From: Desulfomicrobium sp. UBA5193
GTDB lineage: Bacteria > Desulfobacterota > Desulfovibrionia > Desulfovibrionales > Desulfomicrobiaceae
Direction of reading: 5' to 3'
Assembly (NCBI GenBank): GCA_002412965.1
Contig: DHWB01000007.1
Coordinates: 1 to 64,000, forward strand
Length of the DNA: 64,000 nucleotides
This document shows, piece by piece, positions 27,881 through 36,556 of the stretch (its first letter is position 1; every line of letters starts with the position of its first letter). Under the pieces are notes generated by a model. The model had not been told where the DNA came from. It searched no databases and saw nothing but the letters and a program-made list of their open reading frames with translations. The position numbers were made by a program, and so were the translations under genes.

Positions 27881-28957
27881 TCAGGACAGCTTGAGATCGT
27901 ATTCGGCCAGCTTATAGCGCAGGGTGCGGGGGCTCACGTCGAGGATTTCGGCCAGCCGGGCCTTGCTGCCGCCGGCTTCGGCCCAGGCGCGGACGATGGC
28001 CGTGATCTCGGCCTGGCGCACGGCCGCTTCCAGGGTCATGCCCCCCTCGCCGTGCTCCACAGCGGGCAACCCTGTGGCCAATCGCATCTCCAGCGGCAGG
28101 TGCGCGGGTTCGATCAGCGGTTCGGCGCACAGGAGCACCAGACGCTCTGTCAGGTTGCGCAATTCGCGCACGTTGCCCGGCCAGGGGTACTCGCACAGGG
28201 TCTCCAGCGTGGCGGGCGCCAGGCGCACGTCCGGCTTGTGATAGCGATGCCGGTACATGGCCAGGAAATATTCGGCCAGGGGCGGGATGTCGTCGATGCG
28301 CTCGCGCAGGGGTGGCAGGGTCACAGGGATGACGTTCAGGCGATAGTAGAGATCGGCCCTGAATTCTCCCGCCCCGACCATCTTGTGCAGCACCCTGTTG
28401 GTGGCCGCGACGATGCGGGCGTCAAAGGGCTGCGTCTTTTCCCCGCCCAGGCGGCGGAACGTCTTCTCTTCCAGGACGCGCAGAAAATCGACCTGATTGG
28501 GCGGGGGAATCTCGCCCACTTCATCCAGAAACAGGGTCCCGTCGGCGGCCATCTCGAAGCTGCCCTTGCGCTGGCGCTGAGCGCCGGTAAAGGCTCCAGC
28601 CTCATGCCCGAAGAACTTGTCGGCGAAAAGCTCGCCCTTGAGAACGCCGCAGTTGACCGGAACAAAGGGCTTGGAACGCCTGCCGGAAAGCTGATGCACC
28701 AGGCGGGCAAAGAGTTCCTTGCCGGTCCCCGACTCGCCGTAGACCAGAATGGTCGCGTCGGACCCGGCCACCTGCGTGGCCAAGCGATAAAGATCCCGCA
28801 TGGAGAGAGACTGGATGACGAACTTGCCCAGGCCGTCTTCTGTTCCCAATTCCAGTACCTCCGCACCGGAATCCGACGAAACCCCCGGCAATTTTTTGCC
28901 GGACCGAGTACGCCCCCCACTTCTGGACTGTTTGACAATATCCGCCTGAAATTCCAT
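27881..28957 (-). CDS. Sigma-54-dependent activator without a sensory domain
   Basis: A 358-residue enhancer-binding protein with only about 45 residues ahead of the AAA+ domain. Walker A is GESGTGKE (74-81), the sigma-54 contact loop GAFTGA is intact (121-126), Walker B is FLDEVGE, and a Fis-type helix-turn-helix closes the protein (about 313-358, SKARLAEILDVSPRTLRYKL). Lacking a receiver, it must be controlled by level or by a partner. ATG at 28957 is preferred, with AGGAT upstream. It diverges from the TauE operon, whose sigma-54 promoter and likely binding sites lie between them. One further CGGCAA site lies inside its own coding start (28886-28901), which could allow autorepression. Confidence 0.85.
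   Translation of the reverse strand: MEFQADIVKQSRSGGRTRSGKKLPGVSSDSGAEVLELGTEDGLGKFVIQSLSMRDLYRLATQVAGSDATILVYGESGTGKELFARLVHQLSGRRSKPFVPVNCGVLKGELFADKFFGHEAGAFTGAQRQRKGSFEMAADGTLFLDEVGEIPPPNQVDFLRVLEEKTFRRLGGEKTQPFDARIVAATNRVLHKMVGAGEFRADLYYRLNVIPVTLPPLRERIDDIPPLAEYFLAMYRHRYHKPDVRLAPATLETLCEYPWPGNVRELRNLTERLVLLCAEPLIEPAHLPLEMRLATGLPAVEHGEGGMTLEAAVRQAEITAIVRAWAEAGGSKARLAEILDVSPRTLRYKLAEYDLKLS
28886..28901. promoter_or_regulatory. CGGCAA-N4-TTGCCG site inside the activator gene
   Basis: CGGCAA-TTTT-TTGCCG, codons 20-25 of the sigma-54 activator. Same layout as the sites at 27755 and 29063. Candidate autoregulatory site. Confidence 0.45.
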
Positions 28958-29052
28958 TGATTTAATCCTGCTCCATGCCCGCGGTGACAACCCGAATTTC
29001 GGCACCTCAACTTTCCGTCCCGAGGCACAGCATTTGAGAAAAAAGGCACAAT

Positions 29053-29078
29053 CTTGCCGAGTGCGGCAATATTTTGCC
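29053..29078 (+). promoter_or_regulatory. Enhancer-like cluster of TTGCCG/CGGCAA half-sites
   Basis: Half-sites start at 29053 (TTGCCG), 29063 (CGGCAA) and 29073 (TTGCCG), each exactly 10 bases apart, so on one face of the helix. The cluster ends 54 bases upstream of the sigma-54 -24 element at 29133, a normal upstream activator position. The divergent activator gene is the obvious source of the binding protein (inference). Confidence 0.6.
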
Positions 29079-29131
29079 GTTTACGCCCTGTACTCGAACA
29101 CGTCAACACAAGGCCTGCCTGTATTTTCGTG

Positions 29132-29149
29132 CTGGCATGCTCCTTGCGT
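29132..29149 (+). promoter_or_regulatory. Sigma-54 promoter of the TauE operon
   Basis: CTGGCATGCTCCTTGCGT fits the -24/-12 consensus, with GG at 29134-29135 and GC at 29146-29147 exactly ten bases apart. It leads into the TauE gene about 80 bases downstream. Confidence 0.8.
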
Positions 29150-29231
29150 AGTTAGGGATTCGGATGCGTTGTGCATCATGGTGCAAAATCAATCAATTCT
29201 TGAAGAACGTGTAAACGGGAGCGAAACAGGA

Positions 29232-30221
29232 ATGAAACTGAACACGAAGTGGATGCGAATTCTGGGAGGGGTCGGGCTGGCCGCACTCCTGTTGGCAACT
29301 TTGGCCTGGGCGGACAACAACACGGATATCGCCAACGAGGCGGCCCGGCAAATGGCGGAAGCCACCGGCGCCCCATCCGCCCTCCCATGGTGGGCGTGGC
29401 CGACGATCCTGCTCTTTTTCTGTTTTATACTTGGCATCATCGCCGTTCTGGCCGGCGTGGGTGGTGGCGTGCTCTTCGTGCCCCTGGTCAGCGGTTTCTT
29501 TCCCTTCCATCTCGACTTCGTGCGCGGAGCGGGCCTGCTGGTGGCTCTTGCTGGCGCCCTGGCAGCCGGTCCCGGCCTCCTCAAGCGTAATCTGGCCAGC
29601 CTGCGTCTGGCCCTGCCCGTGGCACTCATCGCCTCCAGCTGCGCCATCGTAGGCGCATTCCTGGGTCTGGCACTGCCGGGCAACGTGGTTCAAATCTGTC
29701 TGGGCGGCACCATCATGGGCATCGCCATCCTGCTTCTGACTTCCAAGAATACGGCCCGTCCCGTTGTCAACAAGCAGGACGCGCTGAGCCTGGCGCTTGG
29801 CATGAGCGGCGCATACATGGAACCCGCCACCGGAGAGATCGTGGAGTGGAAGACCCACCGCACGATAACGGGCCTGTTGCTCTTCATCATCATCGGCATC
29901 ATGGCCGGCATGTTCGGACTGGGCGCCGGCTGGGCCAACGTACCCGTCCTGAACCTGCTCATGGGCGCGCCGCTCAAAGTCGCCGTCGGCACAAGCAAGT
30001 TCCTCCTCTCCATCACCGACACCTCTGCCGCCTGGGTCTACCTGAACCAGGGCTGCGTCATCCCGCTCATGGCCATTCCCTCCATCATCGGCCTGATGAT
30101 GGGATCCTTCGTCGGCGTACGGCTGCTGGCCAAGGCCAAGCCGGCCTTTATCCGCTACATGGTCATCGGCGTGCTGCTCTTCGCGGGCGGAAAGGCATTG
30201 GCCAAGGGCCTGGGCTTCTAA
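29232..30221 (+). CDS. TauE/SafE family anion exporter
   Basis: A 329-residue membrane protein with a signal-anchor and seven to eight helices. The family repeat is clear: GIIAVLAGVGGGVLFVPLV in the first half and GMFGLGAGWANVPVLNLLMG in the second. TauE/SafE proteins move sulfite, sulfoacetate or related organic anions out of the cell. ATG 29232 is chosen with GGGAG at 29218-29222; an in-frame upstream ATG near 29178 would add about 18 residues. It is the first gene of a ten-gene operon with its own sigma-54 promoter. Confidence 0.88.
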   Translation: MKLNTKWMRILGGVGLAALLLATLAWADNNTDIANEAARQMAEATGAPSALPWWAWPTILLFFCFILGIIAVLAGVGGGVLFVPLVSGFFPFHLDFVRGAGLLVALAGALAAGPGLLKRNLASLRLALPVALIASSCAIVGAFLGLALPGNVVQICLGGTIMGIAILLLTSKNTARPVVNKQDALSLALGMSGAYMEPATGEIVEWKTHRTITGLLLFIIIGIMAGMFGLGAGWANVPVLNLLMGAPLKVAVGTSKFLLSITDTSAAWVYLNQGCVIPLMAIPSIIGLMMGSFVGVRLLAKAKPAFIRYMVIGVLLFAGGKALAKGLGF

Positions 30222-30248
30222 CATATTCCAGAATCAAGGAGAACCGAC

Positions 30249-30668
30249 ATGAATAAACCCGATACCAACGCGCCTGCCGAACAGCTCGCCTACGCGAACA
30301 TCCTCTTCTACGGATGTTGGGGTGGTTTGGCACTCATGCTTGTTACATACGTGCTCTACGTCACCGGCATCATGGAGCCGTACGTGTCCATGGATAACGT
30401 GGTCAAGTACTGGGCAATGCCCGTCGGCAACTATCTCGCTGACAACAACGTGCCCACTGGTTGGGGCTGGGCGACCCTGCTGAGTAAAGGCGATTTCCTG
30501 AATTTTCTCGGAATCGCGCTCCTGGGCGGCTTGACCATTGTCGCCTACATCCCGGTCACCCTCGCCTACTTCAAGAAAAAGGACTTCGCGTTCGCTTTGA
30601 TCGCACTCCTTGAAGTGCTCGTCCTCTGCTTTGCGGCATCCGGAATCGTCGGAGGCGGCGCGCACTAA
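30249..30668 (+). CDS. DUF1634 family membrane protein
   Basis: A 139-residue protein with three hydrophobic segments (LFYGCWGGLALMLVTYVLYV, GIALLGGLTIVAYIPVTLAY, IALLEVLVLCFAASGIVG). DUF1634 proteins are regularly encoded next to TauE-type exporters and are thought to be partner subunits. It follows TauE by 27 bases with an AAGGAG site. Confidence 0.78.
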   Translation: MNKPDTNAPAEQLAYANILFYGCWGGLALMLVTYVLYVTGIMEPYVSMDNVVKYWAMPVGNYLADNNVPTGWGWATLLSKGDFLNFLGIALLGGLTIVAYIPVTLAYFKKKDFAFALIALLEVLVLCFAASGIVGGGAH

Positions 30669-30679
30669 AGGAGAGGCAC

Positions 30680-31912
30680 GTGCTCAAACGGATTGAAGAA
30701 TTGATCGGCACCGACTGCCCGGACCTGCTCTCCCTTCTGGACGGGCTACCCGTTGGGGTGGCCCTTCTGGACAACGAGGGGCATGTCCTCATGCTCAACA
30801 AGGCCCTGGAGGCTTTGACCGGCTACAGCCGTGACGAAGTGCGCGGCCTGCCGTGCCGGCACGTCCTGCGCAGCCGCGCCTGTCTGCAGGACTGTCCCCA
30901 CGGGCGCGAGGCCGCTCCGGGGGTCGGAATCGAGACCGATTGCATCAACCGTCATCACCGCAAGATTCCTGTCCGCATCACCCCGGTGCGAGTCATGGAC
31001 GGAAACAACCGTCCCATCTGCATACTCGATGTAGTCGAGGAGTTGACGGCCTTGCGGGAGATCGAGGCACGCCTGTCCCAGGCAGCGGATCAGGGCCAGA
31101 TCGTGGGACGCAGTCCGGCCATGAAAAAGATCCTTGGCCTCGTACCGGTCATCGCCCAGCATGACACTCCGGTGCTGATCACCGGCGAGACAGGCACGGG
31201 CAAGGATCTGCTTGCGGAATCGGTGCACAAGGCCTCGCCCAGATCACGCGAACCATTTGTACGCGTGAGCTGCGGCCCCATGCCCTCCGAACTGCTCGAC
31301 GCCGAACTTTTCGGACGCATGCAGGGTGCCGACGGTGAGTTCAAGCCAGGCCGATTCCAGCAGGCCCAGGGCGGGACCCTGTATCTGTCCGAGATAGCGG
31401 ACCTGCCTCTCTCGCAGCAAAGCAGTCTGGTCAGGTTTCTGGACGAAGGGACGATTCTGCCGGTCGGAGCGGGAAAGCCCATGCGGGCCGGTGCCAGGCT
31501 CATGGCATCGACGGCCGAGTCGCCGGAAAAACTGGTGCAGGACGGCCGGCTGCGAGAGGACCTCTTCCATCGCATTTCGGCCATCCGCATGCACCTGCCC
31601 AGGCTCAAGGACCGGGGCGAGGATCTTGAGTTCCTTCTGCACCATTTCATGGGATACTATGCGGCGCGTTTCAAAAAGAACATAAGCGCCATAAGCCCAA
31701 GAGCCCAGCGCCTTGTCCACGCCCACGACTTTCCGGGCAACGTGCGGGAGCTGAAGAACATCATGGAGTTCGCCGCCATGGTTTGCAACGGTGACACCAT
31801 CCGGACCGAACATCTGCCAGTGCATTTGACAGGCAGTGTCGACAACGAAGCGGTGAACCGGCCGGCGGAGAAAAACCGCAAGGCCAGTCGCAAGAACACG
31901 GAGGAGCGATAA
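30680..31912 (+). CDS. PAS-AAA+ protein, degenerate sigma-54 activator
   Basis: A 410-residue protein with an N-terminal PAS domain (about 18-115) carrying a Cys cluster (CRHVLRSRACLQDCPHG) and a sigma-54-type AAA+ domain with intact Walker A GETGTGKD near 169. The sigma-54 contact loop is lost: where GAFTGA should be the sequence reads FGRMQGADGEF. Walker B reads LYLSEIAD, with Ser for the catalytic Asp. The C-terminus is a basic tail without a Fis helix-turn-helix. It therefore probably cannot open sigma-54 promoters itself and may act as a sensor or regulator of other AAA+ activators. GTG start at 30680 has a strong AAGGAGAGG. Confidence 0.82.
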   Translation: MLKRIEELIGTDCPDLLSLLDGLPVGVALLDNEGHVLMLNKALEALTGYSRDEVRGLPCRHVLRSRACLQDCPHGREAAPGVGIETDCINRHHRKIPVRITPVRVMDGNNRPICILDVVEELTALREIEARLSQAADQGQIVGRSPAMKKILGLVPVIAQHDTPVLITGETGTGKDLLAESVHKASPRSREPFVRVSCGPMPSELLDAELFGRMQGADGEFKPGRFQQAQGGTLYLSEIADLPLSQQSSLVRFLDEGTILPVGAGKPMRAGARLMASTAESPEKLVQDGRLREDLFHRISAIRMHLPRLKDRGEDLEFLLHHFMGYYAARFKKNISAISPRAQRLVHAHDFPGNVRELKNIMEFAAMVCNGDTIRTEHLPVHLTGSVDNEAVNRPAEKNRKASRKNTEER

Positions 31913-31914
31913 CA

Positions 31915-32268
31915 ATGGAACGCCGCGTGCTGGTCACCGTCACCAAGGATGAAGTCGCTCCCCGCTTCGATCTGACGACCGAAGTGCTGTTCCTGACCAT
32001 TTCCGAAGGTGGAGAAATCGTCTTGCGCAAGTCCTTTCTTCTGGCATACGCTTCCGGAGACGAACTGTGCGATCTGGCCCTCTCCAGGGACATCGGCACG
32101 ATCGTGTGCGGAGGCATTGAGGACGAATACTACCATTATCTGCGCTGGAAGCGCATCGACGTCATCGACTCGGTCATGGGTCCGGTGGAACGCGTTGTCT
32201 CCCGCCTGACGGAAGGAACACTCAAAGCCGGAGACATCCTCTACGATCGGGCAATGGAAACGACATGA
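31915..32268 (+). CDS. NifX/ORP-like (dinitrogenase FeMo-cofactor family) protein
   Basis: A 117-residue single-domain protein of the NifX/NafY/orange-protein family that carries Mo-containing clusters in Desulfovibrio relatives. The N-terminal strand RRVLVTVTKDEVAPRFDLTT and the mid-section DLALSRDIGTIVCGGIEDEY fit the fold. It has only two cysteines. It sits between a degenerate AAA+ gene and a sensor kinase with 2-4-base spacing or overlap, suggesting a signalling or metal-sensing role rather than cofactor delivery (inference). Confidence 0.72.
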   Translation: MERRVLVTVTKDEVAPRFDLTTEVLFLTISEGGEIVLRKSFLLAYASGDELCDLALSRDIGTIVCGGIEDEYYHYLRWKRIDVIDSVMGPVERVVSRLTEGTLKAGDILYDRAMETT

Positions 32269-33980
32269 AAAAAATCCTGTCCGGCCCCATGGAAGCCATC
32301 AAGGCCGATCTGACCACGGAGATCAATTCTCCCGACCGCTATAAGCTGCTGCGGCGCAAGATCGTCTCGCTCATGGCCCTGGTCACCCTGTTGCCGCTGC
32401 TCTCCCTGGCCGCCATAAACTATTACGAGCACCAGAGCTCCATGTCGGCCGAAATCCAGGCTCCATTGCGCGCGCTGGTGGGCAAGGCCAAACACTCCTT
32501 TGAACTGTTCCTGGCCGAGCGGACTTCGGCCGTGAGTTTCATCGCCTCGGCCTACTCCTTCAACGAACTTGCCGACGACGCCAACCTGCAGCGCATTTTT
32601 CAGGTCATGCGCCGGGAATTCACCGGCTTCGTCGATCTCGGACTCATCGATATCGCCGGCAACCAGATCAGCTACGCCGGCCCCTATGATCTCAAGGGCC
32701 GCAACTACACAGAGCAGGCCTGGTTCCATCAGGTCCAGTTCAAAGGGACGTACATAAGCGACGTGTTCCTGGGTTTCCGCAAGTTCCCCCATGTGGTCAT
32801 CGCCGTACGGCACACCGCGGAAAACGGACAATCATGGGTGCTCCGGGCCACCCTCGACACCATGCATTTCGACCGCATCATCGGGGCCATGGGGCTTGAA
32901 CCCGGCAGCGACGCGTTTCTGGTCAACCGCAACGGGATCCTGCAAACCGAGTCTCGCCGTTACGGCAAGGTACTGGACATATTGCCCTTCGACCTGCCTC
33001 CAACGAATTTTGAATCCAACGTACAGGGCATCCGCGACCCCAAAAATCAAGACATCTATCTCGCGTCGTCCTTCATCGCCGACACGGACTTCGCCCTTGT
33101 CGCCATCAAGCCCAAACCAACGGTCTTCAGCACCTGGTACACAGTGCGCCTCGATCTGCTTGTCATCTTCGTTCTTGGTGTCAGCTTCATCTTCATGGCC
33201 GTCTACCGTTTGACCAGTGTGCTGATCAACCGCCTGCAGGAGAGCGACGAGCAGCGTTTGGGCGCCATCCATCAGATGGAGCACTCCCAGAAGCTCTCCT
33301 CCATAGGTCGCCTGGCTGCGGGTGTCGCTCACGAAATCAACAACCCCCTGGCCATCATCAACGAAAAGGCCGGCCTCATGCGCGACATCATGGGCATGCG
33401 TCCGGATTTTCCGGACAAGGAAAAGTTCTCCAAGCAGATCGAGTCCATCCTCAGGTCGGTGGACCGCTGCCGGGGCATCACCCACCGCATGCTCGGCTTC
33501 GCCAAGCGCATGGACGTCAAAATAGAAACTCTGGATTTGAACGCAGTGCTGGTGGAGACCCTTGGTTTTCTGGAACGCGAGGCCCAGTACCGCAATATTG
33601 AACTGAAGCGGGAACTATCCAAGAACTTGCCGAACATCGACACCGACCATGGCCAGATCCAACAGGTTTTCCTGAACGTCCTGAACAACGCCCTGGCGGC
33701 TGTGCCAGATGGGGGGCGGATAGTCCTGTCGAGCTGGAACGTCGATGACCATTATGTAGCCATTTCCATCGAGGACAACGGCTGCGGCATGTCCGAGGAA
33801 ACGGCAAAAAACATGTTCGAGCCCTTCTTCACGACCAAGAAGGAAAAGGGCACCGGTCTTGGCATGTCCATCACCTACGGCATCGTCAAACGCCTGGGCG
33901 GAGAAATCAAGGTCAAGAGCAAACTGAACGAGGGCACCACCATGACCATTCTGCTGCCCAAACATCCTGTGGAAGGTTAA
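32265..33980 (+). CDS. Membrane sensor histidine kinase (Cache domain)
   Basis: 571 residues: a membrane helix (about 32-52), a periplasmic dCache-like sensor (about 60-290, with LGLIDIAGNQISYAGPYDLKG and FLVNRNGILQTESRRYG), a second helix (about 302-322), a HisKA domain with the phospho-His in AAGVAHEINNP, and HATPase boxes (NVLNNALAAVPDG, IEDNGCGMS, GTGLGMSITYG). It would sense an extracellular small molecule and start the phosphorelay encoded downstream. The 4-base ATGA overlap couples it to the NifX-like gene. Confidence 0.9.
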   Translation: MKKILSGPMEAIKADLTTEINSPDRYKLLRRKIVSLMALVTLLPLLSLAAINYYEHQSSMSAEIQAPLRALVGKAKHSFELFLAERTSAVSFIASAYSFNELADDANLQRIFQVMRREFTGFVDLGLIDIAGNQISYAGPYDLKGRNYTEQAWFHQVQFKGTYISDVFLGFRKFPHVVIAVRHTAENGQSWVLRATLDTMHFDRIIGAMGLEPGSDAFLVNRNGILQTESRRYGKVLDILPFDLPPTNFESNVQGIRDPKNQDIYLASSFIADTDFALVAIKPKPTVFSTWYTVRLDLLVIFVLGVSFIFMAVYRLTSVLINRLQESDEQRLGAIHQMEHSQKLSSIGRLAAGVAHEINNPLAIINEKAGLMRDIMGMRPDFPDKEKFSKQIESILRSVDRCRGITHRMLGFAKRMDVKIETLDLNAVLVETLGFLEREAQYRNIELKRELSKNLPNIDTDHGQIQQVFLNVLNNALAAVPDGGRIVLSSWNVDDHYVAISIEDNGCGMSEETAKNMFEPFFTTKKEKGTGLGMSITYGIVKRLGGEIKVKSKLNEGTTMTILLPKHPVEG

Positions 33981-33983
33981 ACC

Positions 33984-34376
33984 ATGGAAATGAACACGTG
34001 GAACATCCTGCTGGTGGACGATGAAGTCGAATTCATTACCACCCTGGCCGAGCGCCTGGAACTCCGGGGGGTCAACGCCCGGGTTGTCCATGACGGGGAA
34101 GCGGCGCTCAAGGCTGTGGACGACAATGTGCCGCAGGTGATCGTTTTGGATGTCATGATGCCGGGCATGAAAGGAATCGAGGTCCTGCAGCGGGTGAGAG
34201 GCGAACATCCGGAAGTCCGGGTCATACTCCTCACCGGGCAGGGCAAGACGCGTGACGGTATCGAGGGCATGCGCCACGGGGCCTTCGCCTACCTGACCAA
34301 ACCCCTTGATCTTGAAGAATTGATCCGTACCATCGACGAAGCCATCAGTTCACCTGAAGGAGCGCCACATGCCTGA
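33984..34376 (+). CDS. Single-domain response regulator
   Basis: A 130-residue receiver without output domain. Acidic pair in LLVDDEVEF, phospho-Asp in IVLDVMMPGMKG, Thr in VILLTGQ and Lys in YLTKPLD are all present, so it should be phosphorylatable. It follows the Cache kinase by three bases and overlaps the next gene, the expected first acceptor in a relay. Confidence 0.9.
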   Translation: MEMNTWNILLVDDEVEFITTLAERLELRGVNARVVHDGEAALKAVDDNVPQVIVLDVMMPGMKGIEVLQRVRGEHPEVRVILLTGQGKTRDGIEGMRHGAFAYLTKPLDLEELIRTIDEAISSPEGAPHA

Positions 34377-34995
34377 AATTCCGCAAGAAGCTCGCTTCAT
34401 GGGCACCATCACGGCGCAAAGCATGCACGAAATGCAAAACATCATGGCCATCATCCGCGAGTCGGCGGGACTCATGGGCGACATCCTCAAAGTCAACTCG
34501 CGGGTCGACTTCAAGCACAGGCCCAACATGGAACGCACCCTGGAGAACATCACCTTCCAAGTGGATCGGGGCAAGGGATTACTGGATGCCACCAGCCGTC
34601 TGGCCCACACGCCCGACACGGATCTGCTCGAATGCTGCGACCTGACCGCCTACTCCAAAACCCTGGCCCAGTTGGCGGCTCGTTACGTGCGCATGAAGGG
34701 CGCAGCCCTGAACCTTACGGCACCTTCAAACGCCTTGCCCGTTTCCCTGGGCGCCTTGCAGGTGCTCATGGGAGGCTACAAGGCGCTGCAATGGGCTGTG
34801 GGTTCTGGCCTGAAGGACGGAGTCGTGCGTGTTGACCTCGAAGGCGGCACGGACTTTCATGTCCTGACCATATACCCGCCGGAAGGCGTAAGTCCCGACC
34901 CGGACGGAGTCAGCGCGCTGGAGACGATGCTCGAACCGGGACGTGTTGAATGGAACGGCAGTCGGCTGCGACTCTTTTTTCCCGTCCAACGGTAG
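34369..34995 (+). CDS. Histidine-helix protein lacking a kinase domain (phosphotransferase-like)
   Basis: A 208-residue protein whose N-terminal part resembles a HisKA/DHp helix, with a candidate phospho-His at about residue 20 (ITAQSMHEMQNIMAIIRESA). The C-terminal 130 residues resemble a wasted ATPase domain: no N, G1 or G2 boxes are seen. This is the build of Spo0B/ChpT phosphotransferases, which pass phosphate between response regulators. Between two receiver genes and downstream of a kinase, that role is the best guess. No named family was recognised. Confidence 0.6.
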   Translation: MPEIPQEARFMGTITAQSMHEMQNIMAIIRESAGLMGDILKVNSRVDFKHRPNMERTLENITFQVDRGKGLLDATSRLAHTPDTDLLECCDLTAYSKTLAQLAARYVRMKGAALNLTAPSNALPVSLGALQVLMGGYKALQWAVGSGLKDGVVRVDLEGGTDFHVLTIYPPEGVSPDPDGVSALETMLEPGRVEWNGSRLRLFFPVQR

Positions 34996-35018
34996 GACCA
35001 TAAGCGCGGTAGGAGCAC

Positions 35019-35399
35019 ATGGACGAACCCAGCATTCTGCTCATAGATGATGAAGAGGCATTCGTGACCACCTTGCAGGAGCGCCTTGAAATGCGAGGAT
35101 TTCCGGCCAGGGTGGCCCTCGACGGCCAAAGCGGCCTGGATTTGATCGCCGAGGAACCGCCGGATGTGGTCGTGCTCGACTTGCGCATGCCTGGAATCAG
35201 CGGAGTGGAGGTTTTGCGAAGCATTCGCAAACAGTGGCCAGGCATCCCCGTGATCATGCTCAGCGGACATGGCTCAGACCAGGACTTCGAGACCTGCATG
35301 AACCTCGGAGCGGTAATGTATCACAAAAAACCCCTGGATATCGACATGTTGCTGGAGAGCATCCGCACCGTGACACAGGGCAAACCACCTCTGCGGTAG
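35019..35399 (+). CDS. Single-domain response regulator
   Basis: A 126-residue receiver with the complete residue set: LLIDDEEAF, VVLDLRMPGISG, VIMLSGHG and YHKKPLD. No output domain. It follows the histidine-helix protein by 23 bases and is a likely second acceptor. Confidence 0.9.
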   Translation: MDEPSILLIDDEEAFVTTLQERLEMRGFPARVALDGQSGLDLIAEEPPDVVVLDLRMPGISGVEVLRSIRKQWPGIPVIMLSGHGSDQDFETCMNLGAVMYHKKPLDIDMLLESIRTVTQGKPPLR

Positions 35400-35405
35400 A
35401 TTGAT

Positions 35406-36554
35406 ATGGTACGAGTCCTGGTCGTTGACGACGAACGTGATTTCACGGACCTGCTCGCCGAGCGTTTGCGCACGCGCGGCATGGAAGTGCGAACCGCGTA
35501 CAACGGACAGGAAGCCTTGGACGTCGCGCAAGCCTTTGTGCCGGAAGTCGTGGTGCTCGACATCACCATGCCGGGCATGAGCGGTCTTGAGACCATGGAT
35601 GCCCTGCGGTCCGAAAAACCGGCGCCGGAAGTGATCCTGCTCACGGCCGACACGACCCTGGGCACGGCGGTGGCCGGGATGAAGGGCGGCGCAAGGGATT
35701 ATCTGACCAAGCCGACGGACATAGACACCCTCGTTTCGGCCATCGGAGAGGCTGAAGGACGACGGATGGAGATCATGTCCAGACAGCGCATGGCCGAAAC
35801 GGCCAAACTCGCCGCGCTGGGCGAGCTGGCCACGGGAGTGGCGCACGAAATCAATAATCCGTTGCAGGTCATGCTCAATGAGGCCGGCTGGGTTGCGGAA
35901 GTCCTGGACGAAGCAGGGCTGGAGGAAAACAGCCGTAAACAGATTCTCGAATCCATCGACCTGATCCGTCACCAGGCCCTGCGCTGCAAGGCCATCACTT
36001 CCAAGCTGCTGACGCTCCGGTGCGCTTTGGACGCAAAGGGGACGACCAGGGATCTTCAGGGTTTGCTGCAGGACGTCCTTGAAGCGCGCCGGACGCTCAT
36101 CGAGCAGATGAACATCAGGATCGAAAAACGATTGCCTGCGGAGCTGCAAAAGCTCCAACTGCCGGAATCTGAATGGAGCCAAGTCCTGGGCAATCTTGTC
36201 GACAACGCCCTGGATGCACTCGAATCAACGCCTGCCGGGGAACGGCTGCTGGTGGTACGAGTCGCCTCCGAGGACGCGGAGTTCCTTATTTCAGTGCAGG
36301 ATTCCGGCTGCGGCATCGAAGAGCATCTGCTGACACGAATTTTCGAACCCTTTTTCTCAACCAAAGAGGTGGGCAAGGGGATTGGTCTGGGGCTGGCTAT
36401 TTGCCACGGCATCATCGAGGCCATGGGAGGGAGCATATCCGTGCGCAGCACCCCTGGGCACGGCTCGACCTTCACCATAAAGGTGCCCATGGCCGTGCAT
36501 GCGCACAACGAACATAACGGGCCGGAAGATCCGGCATCTGCCAAGGAGGAATGA
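35406..36554 (+). CDS. Receiver-histidine kinase hybrid
   Basis: A 382-residue soluble protein with a receiver at the N-terminus (VLVVDDERDF, VVLDITMPGMSG, DYLTKPTD) and then a HisKA/HATPase kinase (phospho-His in ATGVAHEINNP; NLVDNALDALES; QDSGCGIEE; GIGLGLAICHG). Receiver-first hybrids are usually switched on by phosphorylation from another kinase, so it would branch the signal. It overlaps the next gene's ribosome site. Confidence 0.9.
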   Translation: MVRVLVVDDERDFTDLLAERLRTRGMEVRTAYNGQEALDVAQAFVPEVVVLDITMPGMSGLETMDALRSEKPAPEVILLTADTTLGTAVAGMKGGARDYLTKPTDIDTLVSAIGEAEGRRMEIMSRQRMAETAKLAALGELATGVAHEINNPLQVMLNEAGWVAEVLDEAGLEENSRKQILESIDLIRHQALRCKAITSKLLTLRCALDAKGTTRDLQGLLQDVLEARRTLIEQMNIRIEKRLPAELQKLQLPESEWSQVLGNLVDNALDALESTPAGERLLVVRVASEDAEFLISVQDSGCGIEEHLLTRIFEPFFSTKEVGKGIGLGLAICHGIIEAMGGSISVRSTPGHGSTFTIKVPMAVHAHNEHNGPEDPASAKEE

Positions 36555-36556
36555 AC

